Positions 19,368 through 27,849 of a DNA stretch of 64,000 nucleotides are shown in pieces (within the stretch, counting starts at the first letter, position 1; each line of letters starts with the position of its first letter). The stretch is from Chitinophaga eiseniae. GTDB lineage: Bacteria > Bacteroidota > Bacteroidia > Chitinophagales > Chitinophagaceae. The stretch lies in NCBI RefSeq assembly GCF_012641265.1, contig NZ_JABAHZ010000009.1, forward strand, positions 62,001 through 126,000, written 5' to 3'. The translations under genes were made by a program, and so were the position numbers. The notes under the pieces are model-generated. The model was given only the letters and a program-made list of their open reading frames with translations. It had not been told where the DNA came from and made no database searches.

Positions 19368-20291
19368 ATGATGTCGCAGTATTCTTTCGGATTTGTTTAT
19401 GTGCTCACCAATAAAATAATGCCCGGAATAGTCAAAATTGGTATGACAGCAGCGCCTGAAGAAGAAAAGCCCATGGGCCTTTTCACCACTGGTTTGCCTG
19501 ATGCCTTTGAGGTAGTTTTCAGGGCCATTACCTCCCACCCTGCCGAGTTAGAAAAACGGGTACATGACCAGCTCAAAGAAAAACGATACCGTCCTAACCG
19601 TGAGTTTTTTGAGGTAACGCCGGAACTGGCAGCCACCACTATTCTACAGGCGCGCCAGGAAACCGACGGCATCAAAGCGTGGGCAAAGAAATCGCAGTTA
19701 TACCTGCAGGATGGCGATCGCCTGCTGTTATCCATGCGGACTGGCCAGGTACTTTTCGTAAGCGCCTACCCGTCGGTGATCGCCCCCGAAGCAGAAATGA
19801 TTGATCTCTGGCAGGTGCATACCGATGGAGATACGCTGGAACTTTATTTTACCGACGATCCCGCATACCTTCCTAACGATGAGCCCCACTCCCCGGAGAC
19901 CGGGACTCATACCGCCGACAACGACATCATCATTTATAAAGAACGCCTGGTGCCCGGTGATCGCCTGCTCTGGATGGATGATACGGAGCCCCGCTTTATC
20001 AGCGCGCTTTTCGAATCGAAATGTCATTGCCAACTCATTGCACGTACCCGCGACCCAAAGTTCACCGCGGAAGGATACCCCAAACTGATCAATGTAGATA
20101 CCAGCTGGACAGCCTCCTCCCAGGTATCTGCAGCGAAACAATATGTTTGCTCACTCCCCCGCCCCAGAACCTGGGCAGCCCGTCATCCGGGCGTGGCTAA
20201 GGGCTGGACTGACGGCGCCTGGAAAAATGCGCCGCCGGCGAACTGGCTGCAGCAACTTAATCAAAAGCCTGTCAACCGGAACACCCAATAA
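19368..20291 (+). CDS. GIY-YIG nuclease family protein (MUG113/T5orf172-type)
   Basis: 307 residues. The N-terminal 90 residues match the GIY-YIG-like MUG113/T5orf172 domain: GFVYVLTN for the first motif, VKIGMT for the second, then LEKRVHDQLKEKRYRPNREFFEV with the conserved Arg/His/Glu region. The remaining 200 residues form a soluble domain of no recognised family. Two adjacent ATGs start the gene; the first is used here. Members are found in phages and bacterial genomes with mostly unknown roles. No phage or restriction partner is adjacent. Confidence 0.75.
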   Translation: MMSQYSFGFVYVLTNKIMPGIVKIGMTAAPEEEKPMGLFTTGLPDAFEVVFRAITSHPAELEKRVHDQLKEKRYRPNREFFEVTPELAATTILQARQETDGIKAWAKKSQLYLQDGDRLLLSMRTGQVLFVSAYPSVIAPEAEMIDLWQVHTDGDTLELYFTDDPAYLPNDEPHSPETGTHTADNDIIIYKERLVPGDRLLWMDDTEPRFISALFESKCHCQLIARTRDPKFTAEGYPKLINVDTSWTASSQVSAAKQYVCSLPRPRTWAARHPGVAKGWTDGAWKNAPPANWLQQLNQKPVNRNTQ

Positions 20292-20358
20292 CGACGCCGT
20301 TTAAAATCGGTCTATTCATTTTATTTAAATTGTCTTAGGAACATTCCGTTTTCAAAGG

Positions 20359-20395
20359 TAATTTTGTGCCCCTACTAAACTGATAAGTCAGTTAG
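20359..20395 (+). promoter_or_regulatory. Candidate promoter and dyad upstream of the EamA transporter
   Basis: TAATTTTG at 20359-20366 matches the TAnnTTTG -7 box. Just downstream is the dyad AACTGA-TAAG-TCAGTT (20378-20393), flanked by CTA/TAG, a plausible operator near the transcription start. No clear -33 box is present. The transporter ATG is at 20461. Confidence 0.4.
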
Positions 20396-20460
20396 CCCTT
20401 AAAATAGTAACCGGGAATAATATCGTTCAATTACAACAAACATATGGAGCATAGGTATTA

Positions 20461-21339
20461 ATGGAAAAGAAGTATATATTTTTAGTCCTGCTGATTATCG
20501 GCACCGCATTTTGGGGCATCTCATTCCCTGTTACCAAAATGGCCACGGACGCCGTTTCCCCCTCTACTTTCTTATTTTATCGGTTTTTGGCGGCGACTGT
20601 TGTCCTGGCGGCGGTCCTGTCCAAGCAATTAAAGCGGATCGATAGGCCGGCCCTTGTCGCCGGCATGGCACTGGCTATCCCGCTCACCTTTGGCATCCAT
20701 TTCCAGACGCTGGGCATCAAGTACACGCCCGCCTCTCAATGTGCATTTGTTGCCGGCATATGCGTAGTCATGATCCCTGTTATAAAGCAGGTGGTGTATA
20801 AAACGCAGGTGGGCCTGAAAATCTGGGCGGCCGCTGTTACTGCCCTGGTGGGCCTCTTCATCATTTCTGTGAGGGGTAATCTTGTTATTGGCCGGGGAGA
20901 TGTATATACGATTATTGGCTCCATTGGCTTTGCCATATATCTCATCCAGGTAGAACGTTACAGCGCTGCACGCGACATCTTACCTACCATTGTTCCCATG
21001 TTTGCCACCTGCGCTTTGATCATGTTCTGCATAGCCGTAAGCGATCAAACCGCCAACTGGTTACCCGTGAATCAGGGCTTCTGGATGGGTATCGGCTACT
21101 GCGCGCTCTTCTCTACGGCGTATATGTATACGATCTCCAATCTTTCCCAACGTTATATTTCCGCAGAAAAAGTGGCTATCATCTACTTATTTGAGCCCAT
21201 TTTTGCGGCCATTGCTGCCATTCTTATGTTGGGAGAACAGCTTTCCTGGCAGCTGTTGGTGGGAGGTACACTTATTTTTGCCGGCACGCTGATTTCAGAA
21301 GCTAACTTCAAGCGTAGCGTTACTAAACTGCAGGAGTAA
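20461..21339 (+). CDS. DMT family transporter (EamA domain)
   Basis: 292 residues with about ten hydrophobic helices arranged as two EamA repeats, the classic 5+5 drug/metabolite transporter layout. The first helix reads LLIIGTAFWGISFPVTKMA, and the C-terminal half has YLFEPIFAAIAAILMLGEQLSW, a typical EamA end motif. It likely exports a metabolite or amino acid across the inner membrane. Substrate unknown. It converges with the iron-permease-family gene, with only three bases between the two stop codons. Confidence 0.88.
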   Translation: MEKKYIFLVLLIIGTAFWGISFPVTKMATDAVSPSTFLFYRFLAATVVLAAVLSKQLKRIDRPALVAGMALAIPLTFGIHFQTLGIKYTPASQCAFVAGICVVMIPVIKQVVYKTQVGLKIWAAAVTALVGLFIISVRGNLVIGRGDVYTIIGSIGFAIYLIQVERYSAARDILPTIVPMFATCALIMFCIAVSDQTANWLPVNQGFWMGIGYCALFSTAYMYTISNLSQRYISAEKVAIIYLFEPIFAAIAAILMLGEQLSWQLLVGGTLIFAGTLISEANFKRSVTKLQE

Positions 21340-21342
21340 GCG

Positions 21343-21831
21343 TTATTGTTTTCTCCTCCTCTTGGTGAGAATTTCCTCATGTTTTTTCAGGGCATCTGAT
21401 ATGGCCTCTTCTATAGAATGGGATTCCTTTATATTCATCTTCGAACTGGTGATCTCCACCATCTTACCATAGTATTTATGTAACACGTTCAGTTCATCCT
21501 CTGTCAGGCTTTCCACGTCAATCAACCTGTTACTCGCTAACCTGTTGGCCGCTATCAGCTCATTAAGCTTTAGCTGTATGGATTTAGAATCTTTGTTTTG
21601 CGCCTTTTGAATCAGGAATACCATCAGGAAGGTTACAATGGTAGTACTGGTATTTATTACCAATTGCCAGGTATCAGAGAATTTGAAGATGGGGCCTGTT
21701 ACAGCCCAGATAATGATTACCAAAACTGCTGTTACAAACGCACTGGCACTACCGGTAACAGATACAGCCGCAGCCGCCATGCGTTCAAAGAAACCTGCCT
21801 TTTTAGTGAGATTAATGTCTACATTTTTCAT
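21343..21831 (-). CDS. Low-affinity iron permease family membrane protein
   Basis: 162 residues from the ATG giving MKNVDINLTK. Two or more hydrophobic segments (about 20-45 and 53-73), with ITGSASAF-like and NTSTTIVTFLMVFLIQKAQNKD blocks characteristic of the low-affinity iron permease family (PF04120), followed by a charged C-terminal helix with ESLTEDELNVLHKYY. Bacterial members are short; a transport role is by family name only. Confidence 0.8.
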   Translation of the reverse strand: MKNVDINLTKKAGFFERMAAAAVSVTGSASAFVTAVLVIIIWAVTGPIFKFSDTWQLVINTSTTIVTFLMVFLIQKAQNKDSKSIQLKLNELIAANRLASNRLIDVESLTEDELNVLHKYYGKMVEITSSKMNIKESHSIEEAISDALKKHEEILTKRRRKQ

Positions 21832-21964
21832 ATGAAATATTATTAACACAATAATATTTTCAAATGCCATAAAATGTATGCCACACTGAGGCCGTCAATG
21901 GAGATCATCATGGACACAAAACGAACAATACACTGTGGAATTCTGTGTACGTCCTGGGGAATAA

Positions 21965-22183
21965 TCAGGTGGCGAGTTGTTTACGTCTGCTTAGCTTCTT
22001 CCGGAGCCAATGCCCTTTCCACATCCAAAAACCGCTTAATGCCACTACCGGTAAAAACACCCAGCGCACTGCATTTGCTGCGGGTGGGTTACTGGCTACC
22101 GGTCCATAAATGTATCCCAGGATGGGGATACTCAGGATGATATGTAACCAGCGAATAATCTTACGTTCTACAGATGCTTTCAT
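21965..22183 (-). CDS. Small two-helix membrane protein, unknown function
   Basis: 72 residues, starting MKASVERKIIRW, with two hydrophobic segments (about 11-27 and 40-54) and a basic C-terminal tail (KGHWLRKKLSRRKQ). Similar short proteins are common in Bacteroidota, but I recognise no functional family. Monocistronic; the iron permease gene is 133 bases downstream on the same strand. Confidence 0.6.
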   Translation of the reverse strand: MKASVERKIIRWLHIILSIPILGYIYGPVASNPPAANAVRWVFLPVVALSGFWMWKGHWLRKKLSRRKQLAT

Positions 22184-22274
22184 AAAAAATGCTTGTTACA
22201 CAAATCTAGTCCCTGTACCGATTGTCTTTTTTGAAAGTAGACATGCCGGGAAAATGTGCCGATAAAATGGGGAC

Positions 22275-23117
22275 TCAACGGCCTTCAAAAAAATCGCTTT
22301 TTTCGCCAATGGCTGTTTTCACACAATTCATAATAGATTCGTGCAGATCTGTACCGGCGGCATGCAGTGGGTCGATCGCCTTTACCAACACGGTTCGCAA
22401 CGCAAATAGCTGTTCCCGGTTATATTTTTTTGATGCCTTCACCAGCTCCAGCTTCATCAATTCTTCCTGCTGATTTTGCTTGGGGTTGAAAATTTCGTTG
22501 ATATGGCTGCATTGATGGCAGACGCCGTTCTTGTTGACTAACGCACACCTATACTCGAAAATATCGGTCATAATACTCCTGGCATCGTTCAATAAATGCT
22601 TTATCACACCTTCTGTTTTTCCAAGGATGTCTGCAATTTCCCTGACAGAAAAATCATACATATCTTTCAGGATCAGCGCCACCTGGTTTTCTATCGCCAA
22701 AGTTTTTGAAATACAGGTGAAGCAGAAGTCGATATGCTCCCTCATTTCGTAAGCGCCGGCCGGCGAGGTATCGTGCGCTATCCAGAAAGCCCGTCTCACT
22801 TCCTCTGAACCTATGGCCAAGTCTGCTCCCCTATCCTGGGCTTCAGGTTGCCATCTCTTTAATTTCCTCAAATGATCATAAGCCAGGTTGGTGGCTATTT
22901 TAAATACCCAGGTTTTTAACGAGGACTCCTGCTGAAAAGTAGCGATCCTGGAAAATGCTTTAATAAAAGTGTCGTGCGTAAGATCGTCCACATCATTACG
23001 ATCGGTGAGCAGGCGGTACAGGTACGATTTCAGCTGGTTTTGAAACGTGGCAAACAAGGTTTGAAATGCATGAATATCACCGGCCATGGCCGACGCTAAG
23101 ACATCTTCGTTTTCCAT
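22275..23117 (-). CDS. Sigma-70 family RNA polymerase sigma factor with C-terminal extension
   Basis: 280 residues from the ATG giving MENEDVLASAM. Region 2 includes DRNDVDDLTHDTFIKAFSRI and TWVFKIATNLAYDHLRK (about 12-85); region 4 includes VALILKDMYDFSVREIADILGKTEGVIKHLL (about 145-175). The extra 90 residues after region 4 contain a CHQC pair inside VNKNGVCHQCSH, a possible half zinc knuckle or redox switch, then a helical segment. No anti-sigma gene is adjacent. The upstream SDR gene on the same strand is 62 bases away and may be co-transcribed. Confidence 0.85.
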   Translation of the reverse strand: MENEDVLASAMAGDIHAFQTLFATFQNQLKSYLYRLLTDRNDVDDLTHDTFIKAFSRIATFQQESSLKTWVFKIATNLAYDHLRKLKRWQPEAQDRGADLAIGSEEVRRAFWIAHDTSPAGAYEMREHIDFCFTCISKTLAIENQVALILKDMYDFSVREIADILGKTEGVIKHLLNDARSIMTDIFEYRCALVNKNGVCHQCSHINEIFNPKQNQQEELMKLELVKASKKYNREQLFALRTVLVKAIDPLHAAGTDLHESIMNCVKTAIGEKSDFFEGR

Positions 23118-23179
23118 TCTCGTAATTTTTTGCAATAATAGGGTTGCAGCCCCCGGCGGAGACTGCAACCACTAATGTA

Positions 23180-23983
23180 CTATAATATGTTTAGCTTCCC
23201 GCAGTCTACATCCACGATATGACTGTTAAAAACCACGCCTGATGCGGAAGCCAGGAAGGCGGCCGTTTCGCCTACGTTTTGCAGGGTGGGGCCTACCTTT
23301 AAGATATCGAAAACGCGGTACTGTGCCTCCAGCTGCTCCACTGGTATACGGAGATTTTCTGCCGCCGCTTCAATCCATCCGGAAATGCGCTTCGTTTCCA
23401 TAATGGCGCCGGGGCAAATACAAATCACCTTAATGCCTGCTCCTCCCCATTCGGCCGCCATTCCCCGCGTTAGCCCTTCCATGGCTGCGCTGGCTGCCGT
23501 AATGCCGGCCATATTAGGAAGCTTAGACCTGGATAAGGCAGAAGTCAATAATAAGATGGTACCCTCAGACCGGGTTTCCATCATGTACCTGGCTGCTACC
23601 CTTGAAGTGAGGAACTGCGAGCCACAGATCTTTTCCATGGGCGCCATAAATTGCTGGAAAGTGGCCAGGGTGGTGAGCGGACGACCGCCCATCTCACTAT
23701 ACTCAGCCGCAATACCATTAAATACCACATCCAGTTTGCCGTTGTCTGCCACCACCTGCTTTAAAAAATTGTCTATCTCCGTTTCATTCAGTGCGTCCAC
23801 CCTGGCAGCTTCTGCATGTCCGCCACTGGCGTTAATGTCCCGGGCCAACGCTTTTACCGCATCCAGGTTGCGGGCAGTAACATATACCCTGGCCTCATGT
23901 GCTGAAAATGACCGCGCCACCGCTCCTGCAATCTCACCGGATGCCGCAAATACTACGGCTACTTTGTCTTTTAGATTTTTCAT
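23180..23983 (-). CDS. SDR family NAD(P)-dependent oxidoreductase
   Basis: 267 residues. The N-terminal cofactor region reads VAVVFAASGEIAGAVAR, a variant of the SDR TGxxxGxG motif (ASGEIAG), so the Thr is replaced and cofactor binding may be atypical. NGIAAEYSEMGG replaces the usual NNAG. The catalytic Ser lies in LLLTSALSRSKLP, but the usual YxxxK appears as ITAASAAMEGL, lacking both Tyr and Lys. It therefore belongs to the divergent SDR group and may lack classical catalysis. It diverges from the sigma-factor gene at 24167. Confidence 0.8.
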   Translation of the reverse strand: MKNLKDKVAVVFAASGEIAGAVARSFSAHEARVYVTARNLDAVKALARDINASGGHAEAARVDALNETEIDNFLKQVVADNGKLDVVFNGIAAEYSEMGGRPLTTLATFQQFMAPMEKICGSQFLTSRVAARYMMETRSEGTILLLTSALSRSKLPNMAGITAASAAMEGLTRGMAAEWGGAGIKVICICPGAIMETKRISGWIEAAAENLRIPVEQLEAQYRVFDILKVGPTLQNVGETAAFLASASGVVFNSHIVDVDCGKLNIL

Positions 23984-24166
23984 ATTGCTTGTTTTCTCTA
24001 TTGACGAATAAGCGCGGTAAAACGATCGTTTTTTTGTAAAAAAATTGCAACTGATTGATTATGAGATACCAACAATCAACCAGAGCATATAATTAAAATA
24101 ATTTTACTTTTATTGGGTGATAAACCACCGCTCCTGGTATATAGTAGTGACTAAATTCGCCCTTGC

Positions 24167-24721
24167 ATGCAAACAGTACCCGACGATACCCTGCTTAGCC
24201 GGCTCAAAGGCGACGACAACGCCGCTTTCGGGGTATTGTATGAACACTGCTTTCCTGGCATAACCGCCTATATTATCAACAACTGCGGGAAACCCGAAGA
24301 CGCGGAAGATATCTTCCAGGAATCCCTTATCGTATTGCGTCATAAAATAAGACAACCCGGTTTCCTGCTTACCGCCACCATTAAAACATATCTCTTTTCC
24401 ATTGCCCGGAACCTCTGGCTGAAACGCCTGCGGGATAATAAGCTATTGCCGGTAGCAGACATATCCATCTATCATTGGGAAACAACTTCCTTTTCCTCCA
24501 CACTGCATCCCGAAAAGAGTAAAGACGAAAAAGTACAATCCTGGATATCCAGGATCACCGGGCATTGCCAACGTATCTTACGCGCCATTTTCTTTTACCG
24601 GGAACCGATGGAAGTATTGATGAAAAAAATGGGTTGGAAAAACAAGCATACCGCCGCCAATCAACAATACAAATGCATTCAGCAGGTGAAGAAAATAAAA
24701 CAGCAGGAAGAAGGCAGATAA
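24167..24721 (+). CDS. ECF-type RNA polymerase sigma factor
   Basis: 184 residues. Region 2 contains CGKPEDAEDIFQESLIVLRHKI and a YLFSIARNLWLKRLR core-binding helix. Region 4 is degenerate but includes EVLMKKMGWKNKHTAANQQYKCIQQV, the helix-turn-helix position used in this Bacteroidota sigma subfamily. It is followed within about 150 bases by two very small genes (24785 and 24872), together suggesting a sigma/small-membrane-protein operon. No FecR-like anti-sigma gene is present. Confidence 0.85.
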   Translation: MQTVPDDTLLSRLKGDDNAAFGVLYEHCFPGITAYIINNCGKPEDAEDIFQESLIVLRHKIRQPGFLLTATIKTYLFSIARNLWLKRLRDNKLLPVADISIYHWETTSFSSTLHPEKSKDEKVQSWISRITGHCQRILRAIFFYREPMEVLMKKMGWKNKHTAANQQYKCIQQVKKIKQQEEGR

Positions 24722-24784
24722 TTTTTGGGTGATAATTATCGTAACCCGGTATTAATAGATAAATCACCTTTAAAACTGTTTATC

Positions 24785-24865
24785 ATGACTGCAAAAACAA
24801 AGATCATTCTCTGTATCACCTCCCTACTCCTGACGGGTATCTGTCTTTATCATTTTTTCGGGTAA
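24785..24865 (+). CDS. 26-residue single-span membrane peptide
   Basis: ATG to TAA, 26 residues starting MTAKTK: a basic N-terminus, one hydrophobic helix of about 18 residues with two Cys, and a short YHFFG tail. It is six bases upstream of the next small gene and 63 bases downstream of the sigma factor. Position and composition suggest a real small membrane protein; there is no family match to lean on. Confidence 0.45.
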   Translation: MTAKTKIILCITSLLLTGICLYHFFG

Positions 24866-24871
24866 TAAAAA

Positions 24872-25078
24872 ATGAAGAAAATGAAAAGAGATGCCAACAT
24901 TTGGGGAATCAAAGAATTTGAAGGCGATGGGAAGAGCTGTCCGGTTATCCCTGCGCACCTGCCCTGGTATAAAAAAATCGCCTTAACCTTTTTCCGTTTC
25001 GGCGTATGTCCGCTTTGTATTACGATGAGTGTGGGTTATAGTATCCGCCGGGTTTTCCGGCGGATGACATCCGATTAA
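24872..25078 (+). CDS. Small protein with CPLC motif, unknown function
   Basis: 68 residues starting MKKMKRDANIWG. It contains Cys-Pro at SCPVIP and a CPLC motif within GVCPLCITMS near residue 47, followed by a basic C-terminus (RRVFRRMTSD). The spacing of the cysteines could bind a metal or form a redox pair. It is the third gene of the sigma-factor unit. No family recognised. Confidence 0.55.
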   Translation: MKKMKRDANIWGIKEFEGDGKSCPVIPAHLPWYKKIALTFFRFGVCPLCITMSVGYSIRRVFRRMTSD

Positions 25079-25165
25079 ACGCTGCACAGAGACATTTCCA
25101 AACCGCCTGCAATTACTCCTGCTATTTTACCCTATTTTTAGCCCCGCAATAAACTAGCTAAACCG

Positions 25166-26053
25166 ATGGAAACAATAGCCGTTTTAGGACTTGGCAGAAT
25201 GGGGCGAGGAATCGCTTCATGCCTGCTGAAGGCAGGATACCACGTAATTGTATGGAACCGGAGTGCCGACAAAGCCACTCCGCTATTGCAGGCCGGCGCC
25301 ATTTGGGCAGAAAGCCCTGCTGCAGCCGCCAGTGAGGCTGCTGTGGTAATTGCCATGGTAGCGGATGATCAGGCATCGGAAGCAGTGTGGCTACATACTG
25401 GTGGCGCCTTAGCTCACATGCGCAGCGGCTCGTTCCTGGTGGAATGTTCTACGTTATCAGCCAAATATGTACGGCAGCTGGCAGCTACTGCTGAAGCACG
25501 TGGCGTGCATTATATAGATTGCCCGGTTACCGGGCTTCCTGAGGCGGCTGCAGCCGGCCAACTGACCCTGCTGGTGGGCGCGGCGCCGGAAACGCTGGAA
25601 CAGGTAAGGCCGGTGTTGACCTCCTTCTCCAGGGTGATCAGGCATTTTGGCCCGGTAGGTACCGGCACCGATTATAAATTGTTGATTAACCTGATGGGCG
25701 CCGTTCAGATTGCGGCCCTGGCCGAAGGCATTGCCCTTGCAGAGCAACTGGGCCTGGATAAAAGCACCGTGATGACTGCGCTGGAACACAGCGCGGCTGC
25801 TAGTCCCCAGGTAGTGAGGTATATTCACCGTATGGCCAACCGCGACTATATGGACGATCCCAACTTCACGTTAAGTCTGCGGCTTAAAGATGCGACCTAT
25901 GGGGTGGCCCTGGCCAATAGTGCCGGCAGCCCGGCGCCGCTGGGAGAAGCAGCTACCGCCTGGTTTGCCCGGGCCTGCGAGCAGGACCCACAGAAAGGCC
26001 ATACCGACGAAGCAGCCGTGGTAGACGCCGTGGTGGCGCACCGAAGTGCCTGA
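25166..26053 (+). CDS. NAD(P)-dependent oxidoreductase, 3-hydroxyisobutyrate dehydrogenase family
   Basis: 295 residues. It starts with the Rossmann motif VLGLGRMGRGIAS and has DCPVTGLPEAAAAGQLTLLVGG-like substrate-site residues and the catalytic Lys in GTDYKLLINLMGA (family consensus GxGxxxKxxNN). The C-terminal all-helical domain is full length. Members reduce or oxidise beta-hydroxyacids, or reduce imines. Monocistronic or leading the next gene, whose ATG lies 62 bases after this stop. Confidence 0.85.
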   Translation: METIAVLGLGRMGRGIASCLLKAGYHVIVWNRSADKATPLLQAGAIWAESPAAAASEAAVVIAMVADDQASEAVWLHTGGALAHMRSGSFLVECSTLSAKYVRQLAATAEARGVHYIDCPVTGLPEAAAAGQLTLLVGAAPETLEQVRPVLTSFSRVIRHFGPVGTGTDYKLLINLMGAVQIAALAEGIALAEQLGLDKSTVMTALEHSAAASPQVVRYIHRMANRDYMDDPNFTLSLRLKDATYGVALANSAGSPAPLGEAATAWFARACEQDPQKGHTDEAAVVDAVVAHRSA

Positions 26054-26114
26054 TTTGCAAATGATAGTATATCAACATATATTTGTTCAATACAATCATT
26101 TACATACAGTACAT

Positions 26115-27776
26115 ATGCGTACACCCAAACTAATCACTATTCTTTTATTGGCATTGATTGCTGCGCTTTTTTTCATCCCTTTCCTGGGGCGGGTGCATCT
26201 GTTTGACTGGGATGAAATCAACTTCGCAGAATGTTCGAGAGAAATGCTGAAGCTGGACGATTACACCAGGATCTATGTCAATTTCAAACCGTTCTGGGAA
26301 AAACCGCCCATGTTCTTCTGGATGCAAAGCCTGTCCATGAAAATATTCGGGATCAATGAATTTGCAGCGCGCTTTCCCAATGCTATCTGCGGCATCGTGA
26401 CACTGATCACGCTTTTCATTTGTGGTACCCGGTTGTACGATAGAAAATTTGGTATTCTCTGGGCGCTGGCCTTTGGCGGCTCCCTTTTCCCGAATATGTA
26501 TTTCAAATCAGGTATCATTGATCCCTGGTTTAACCTGTTTACCTTCCTGGCGCTCTACTACTTTATATTGTACCACTGGAAACGAAACGGATTTGATAAG
26601 GAAGGCGTCAATAAAAAACCAGTATTTTATGCGATCTGGTCTGGCATTTTTATGGGCCTCGCCATCCTGACCAAAGGACAGGTGGCCCTGATGGTGTTCC
26701 TGATGGTGTTGGGCGTATATTTCTTTTATAACCGTTTCCGTATCTTCTTTAACTGGGGCCATGCCTTGTTGTTCCTGGTAGCTACTGCGCTGGTTACCCT
26801 CACCTGGTATGGATATGAAACCGCCAAGAACGGGCCCTGGTTTATTACCGAGTTTTTGAAATACCAGTACCGTCTCTTTACCACGCATGACGCAGGACAG
26901 GCGGGCTTCTTCGGGTATCACTACGTGGTATTGCTCATTGGCTGTTTCCCCGCTTCCCTGTTTGCCATTCCCGCGTTTTTTAAAGGACGTTACACCAGCC
27001 GGTATGACAAAGATTTTAAGATCTGGATGATGCTACTTTTCTGGGTAGTCACCATTTTATTTACGATCGTGCAATCCCGTATTATCCACTACTCCTCGCT
27101 GGCCTGGTTCCCGATTACCTTCCTGGCAGCCTATTCCTTTTACAAATGGGATAGAAAGGAAATGGATTATAAAAAATATGTGGGCGTACTCACTACCATC
27201 CTGGGCGCTATCATTGCGATAGTACTGTTGGCGGTAACCCTGATCGCCTTAAATATCAGGCGACTGATCCCTTATGTGCACGATACCTTTGCCCAGGCCA
27301 ATATGGCGGCGGATGTACACTGGAGTGGCTGGGAAGGACTAGTAGGCATTTTAATGGTGGTAACGATTATCGTGGGATTAATACAGCTGCGTAAGCGCGA
27401 CTTTATCAATGCTGCCACCACCTACTTTGTAGGAACAGGCCTGGTTATTTTCCTGGCGGCTGCGATCATTGTTCCAAAAGTAGAAAAGTATTCACAGGCT
27501 GCTGCCATTGAATTTTTTGAGCAAAGACAGGGAGAAGATTGTTATGTAACTACCTTAGGTTATTGGAGCTATGCGCCTTTCTTCTATACTCATAAAGAGA
27601 AACCAACGAATCCAAACTCTTATGAGGAAGCCTGGCTGTTGAAAGGAGATATTGATAAACCTGTTTATTTTGTTACCAAGGTAGACCGGGTAGATGATTA
27701 CAAACAGTATTCTTTAAAAGAACTGTATCGTAAGAACGGATTTGTATTCCTGAAAAGAGAAGTACCGGCTAAATAA
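26115..27776 (+). CDS. ArnT/PMT-like membrane glycosyltransferase (GT39/GT83 fold)
   Basis: 553 residues from the ATG giving MRTPKLITIL. About eleven to twelve transmembrane helices. The first periplasmic loop has DWDEINFAECSREML (the conserved acidic Asp-Glu pair) and FKPFWEKPPMFFWMQ, both hallmarks of the ArnT / dolichyl-phosphate-mannose mannosyltransferase family. Such enzymes move a sugar from a polyprenyl-phosphate carrier to lipid A, protein or another acceptor on the periplasmic side. Donor and acceptor are not predictable here. A strong terminator follows. Confidence 0.87.
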   Translation: MRTPKLITILLLALIAALFFIPFLGRVHLFDWDEINFAECSREMLKLDDYTRIYVNFKPFWEKPPMFFWMQSLSMKIFGINEFAARFPNAICGIVTLITLFICGTRLYDRKFGILWALAFGGSLFPNMYFKSGIIDPWFNLFTFLALYYFILYHWKRNGFDKEGVNKKPVFYAIWSGIFMGLAILTKGQVALMVFLMVLGVYFFYNRFRIFFNWGHALLFLVATALVTLTWYGYETAKNGPWFITEFLKYQYRLFTTHDAGQAGFFGYHYVVLLIGCFPASLFAIPAFFKGRYTSRYDKDFKIWMMLLFWVVTILFTIVQSRIIHYSSLAWFPITFLAAYSFYKWDRKEMDYKKYVGVLTTILGAIIAIVLLAVTLIALNIRRLIPYVHDTFAQANMAADVHWSGWEGLVGILMVVTIIVGLIQLRKRDFINAATTYFVGTGLVIFLAAAIIVPKVEKYSQAAAIEFFEQRQGEDCYVTTLGYWSYAPFFYTHKEKPTNPNSYEEAWLLKGDIDKPVYFVTKVDRVDDYKQYSLKELYRKNGFVFLKREVPAK

Positions 27777-27792
27777 CCGCCGGTCATACGAT

Positions 27793-27833
27793 AATAGAAA
27801 AGGCGTTGAATTTACTTCAACGCCTTTTCTATT
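27793..27833. terminator. Bidirectional terminator between convergent genes
   Basis: A perfect 18-bp inverted repeat (27793-27810 and 27816-27833) with a TTTAC loop and T-rich flanks on both strands. It lies between the stop codons of the ArnT-like gene and the 2OG oxygenase. Confidence 0.9.
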
Positions 27834-27849
27834 GTTATTTTGAACTGGT

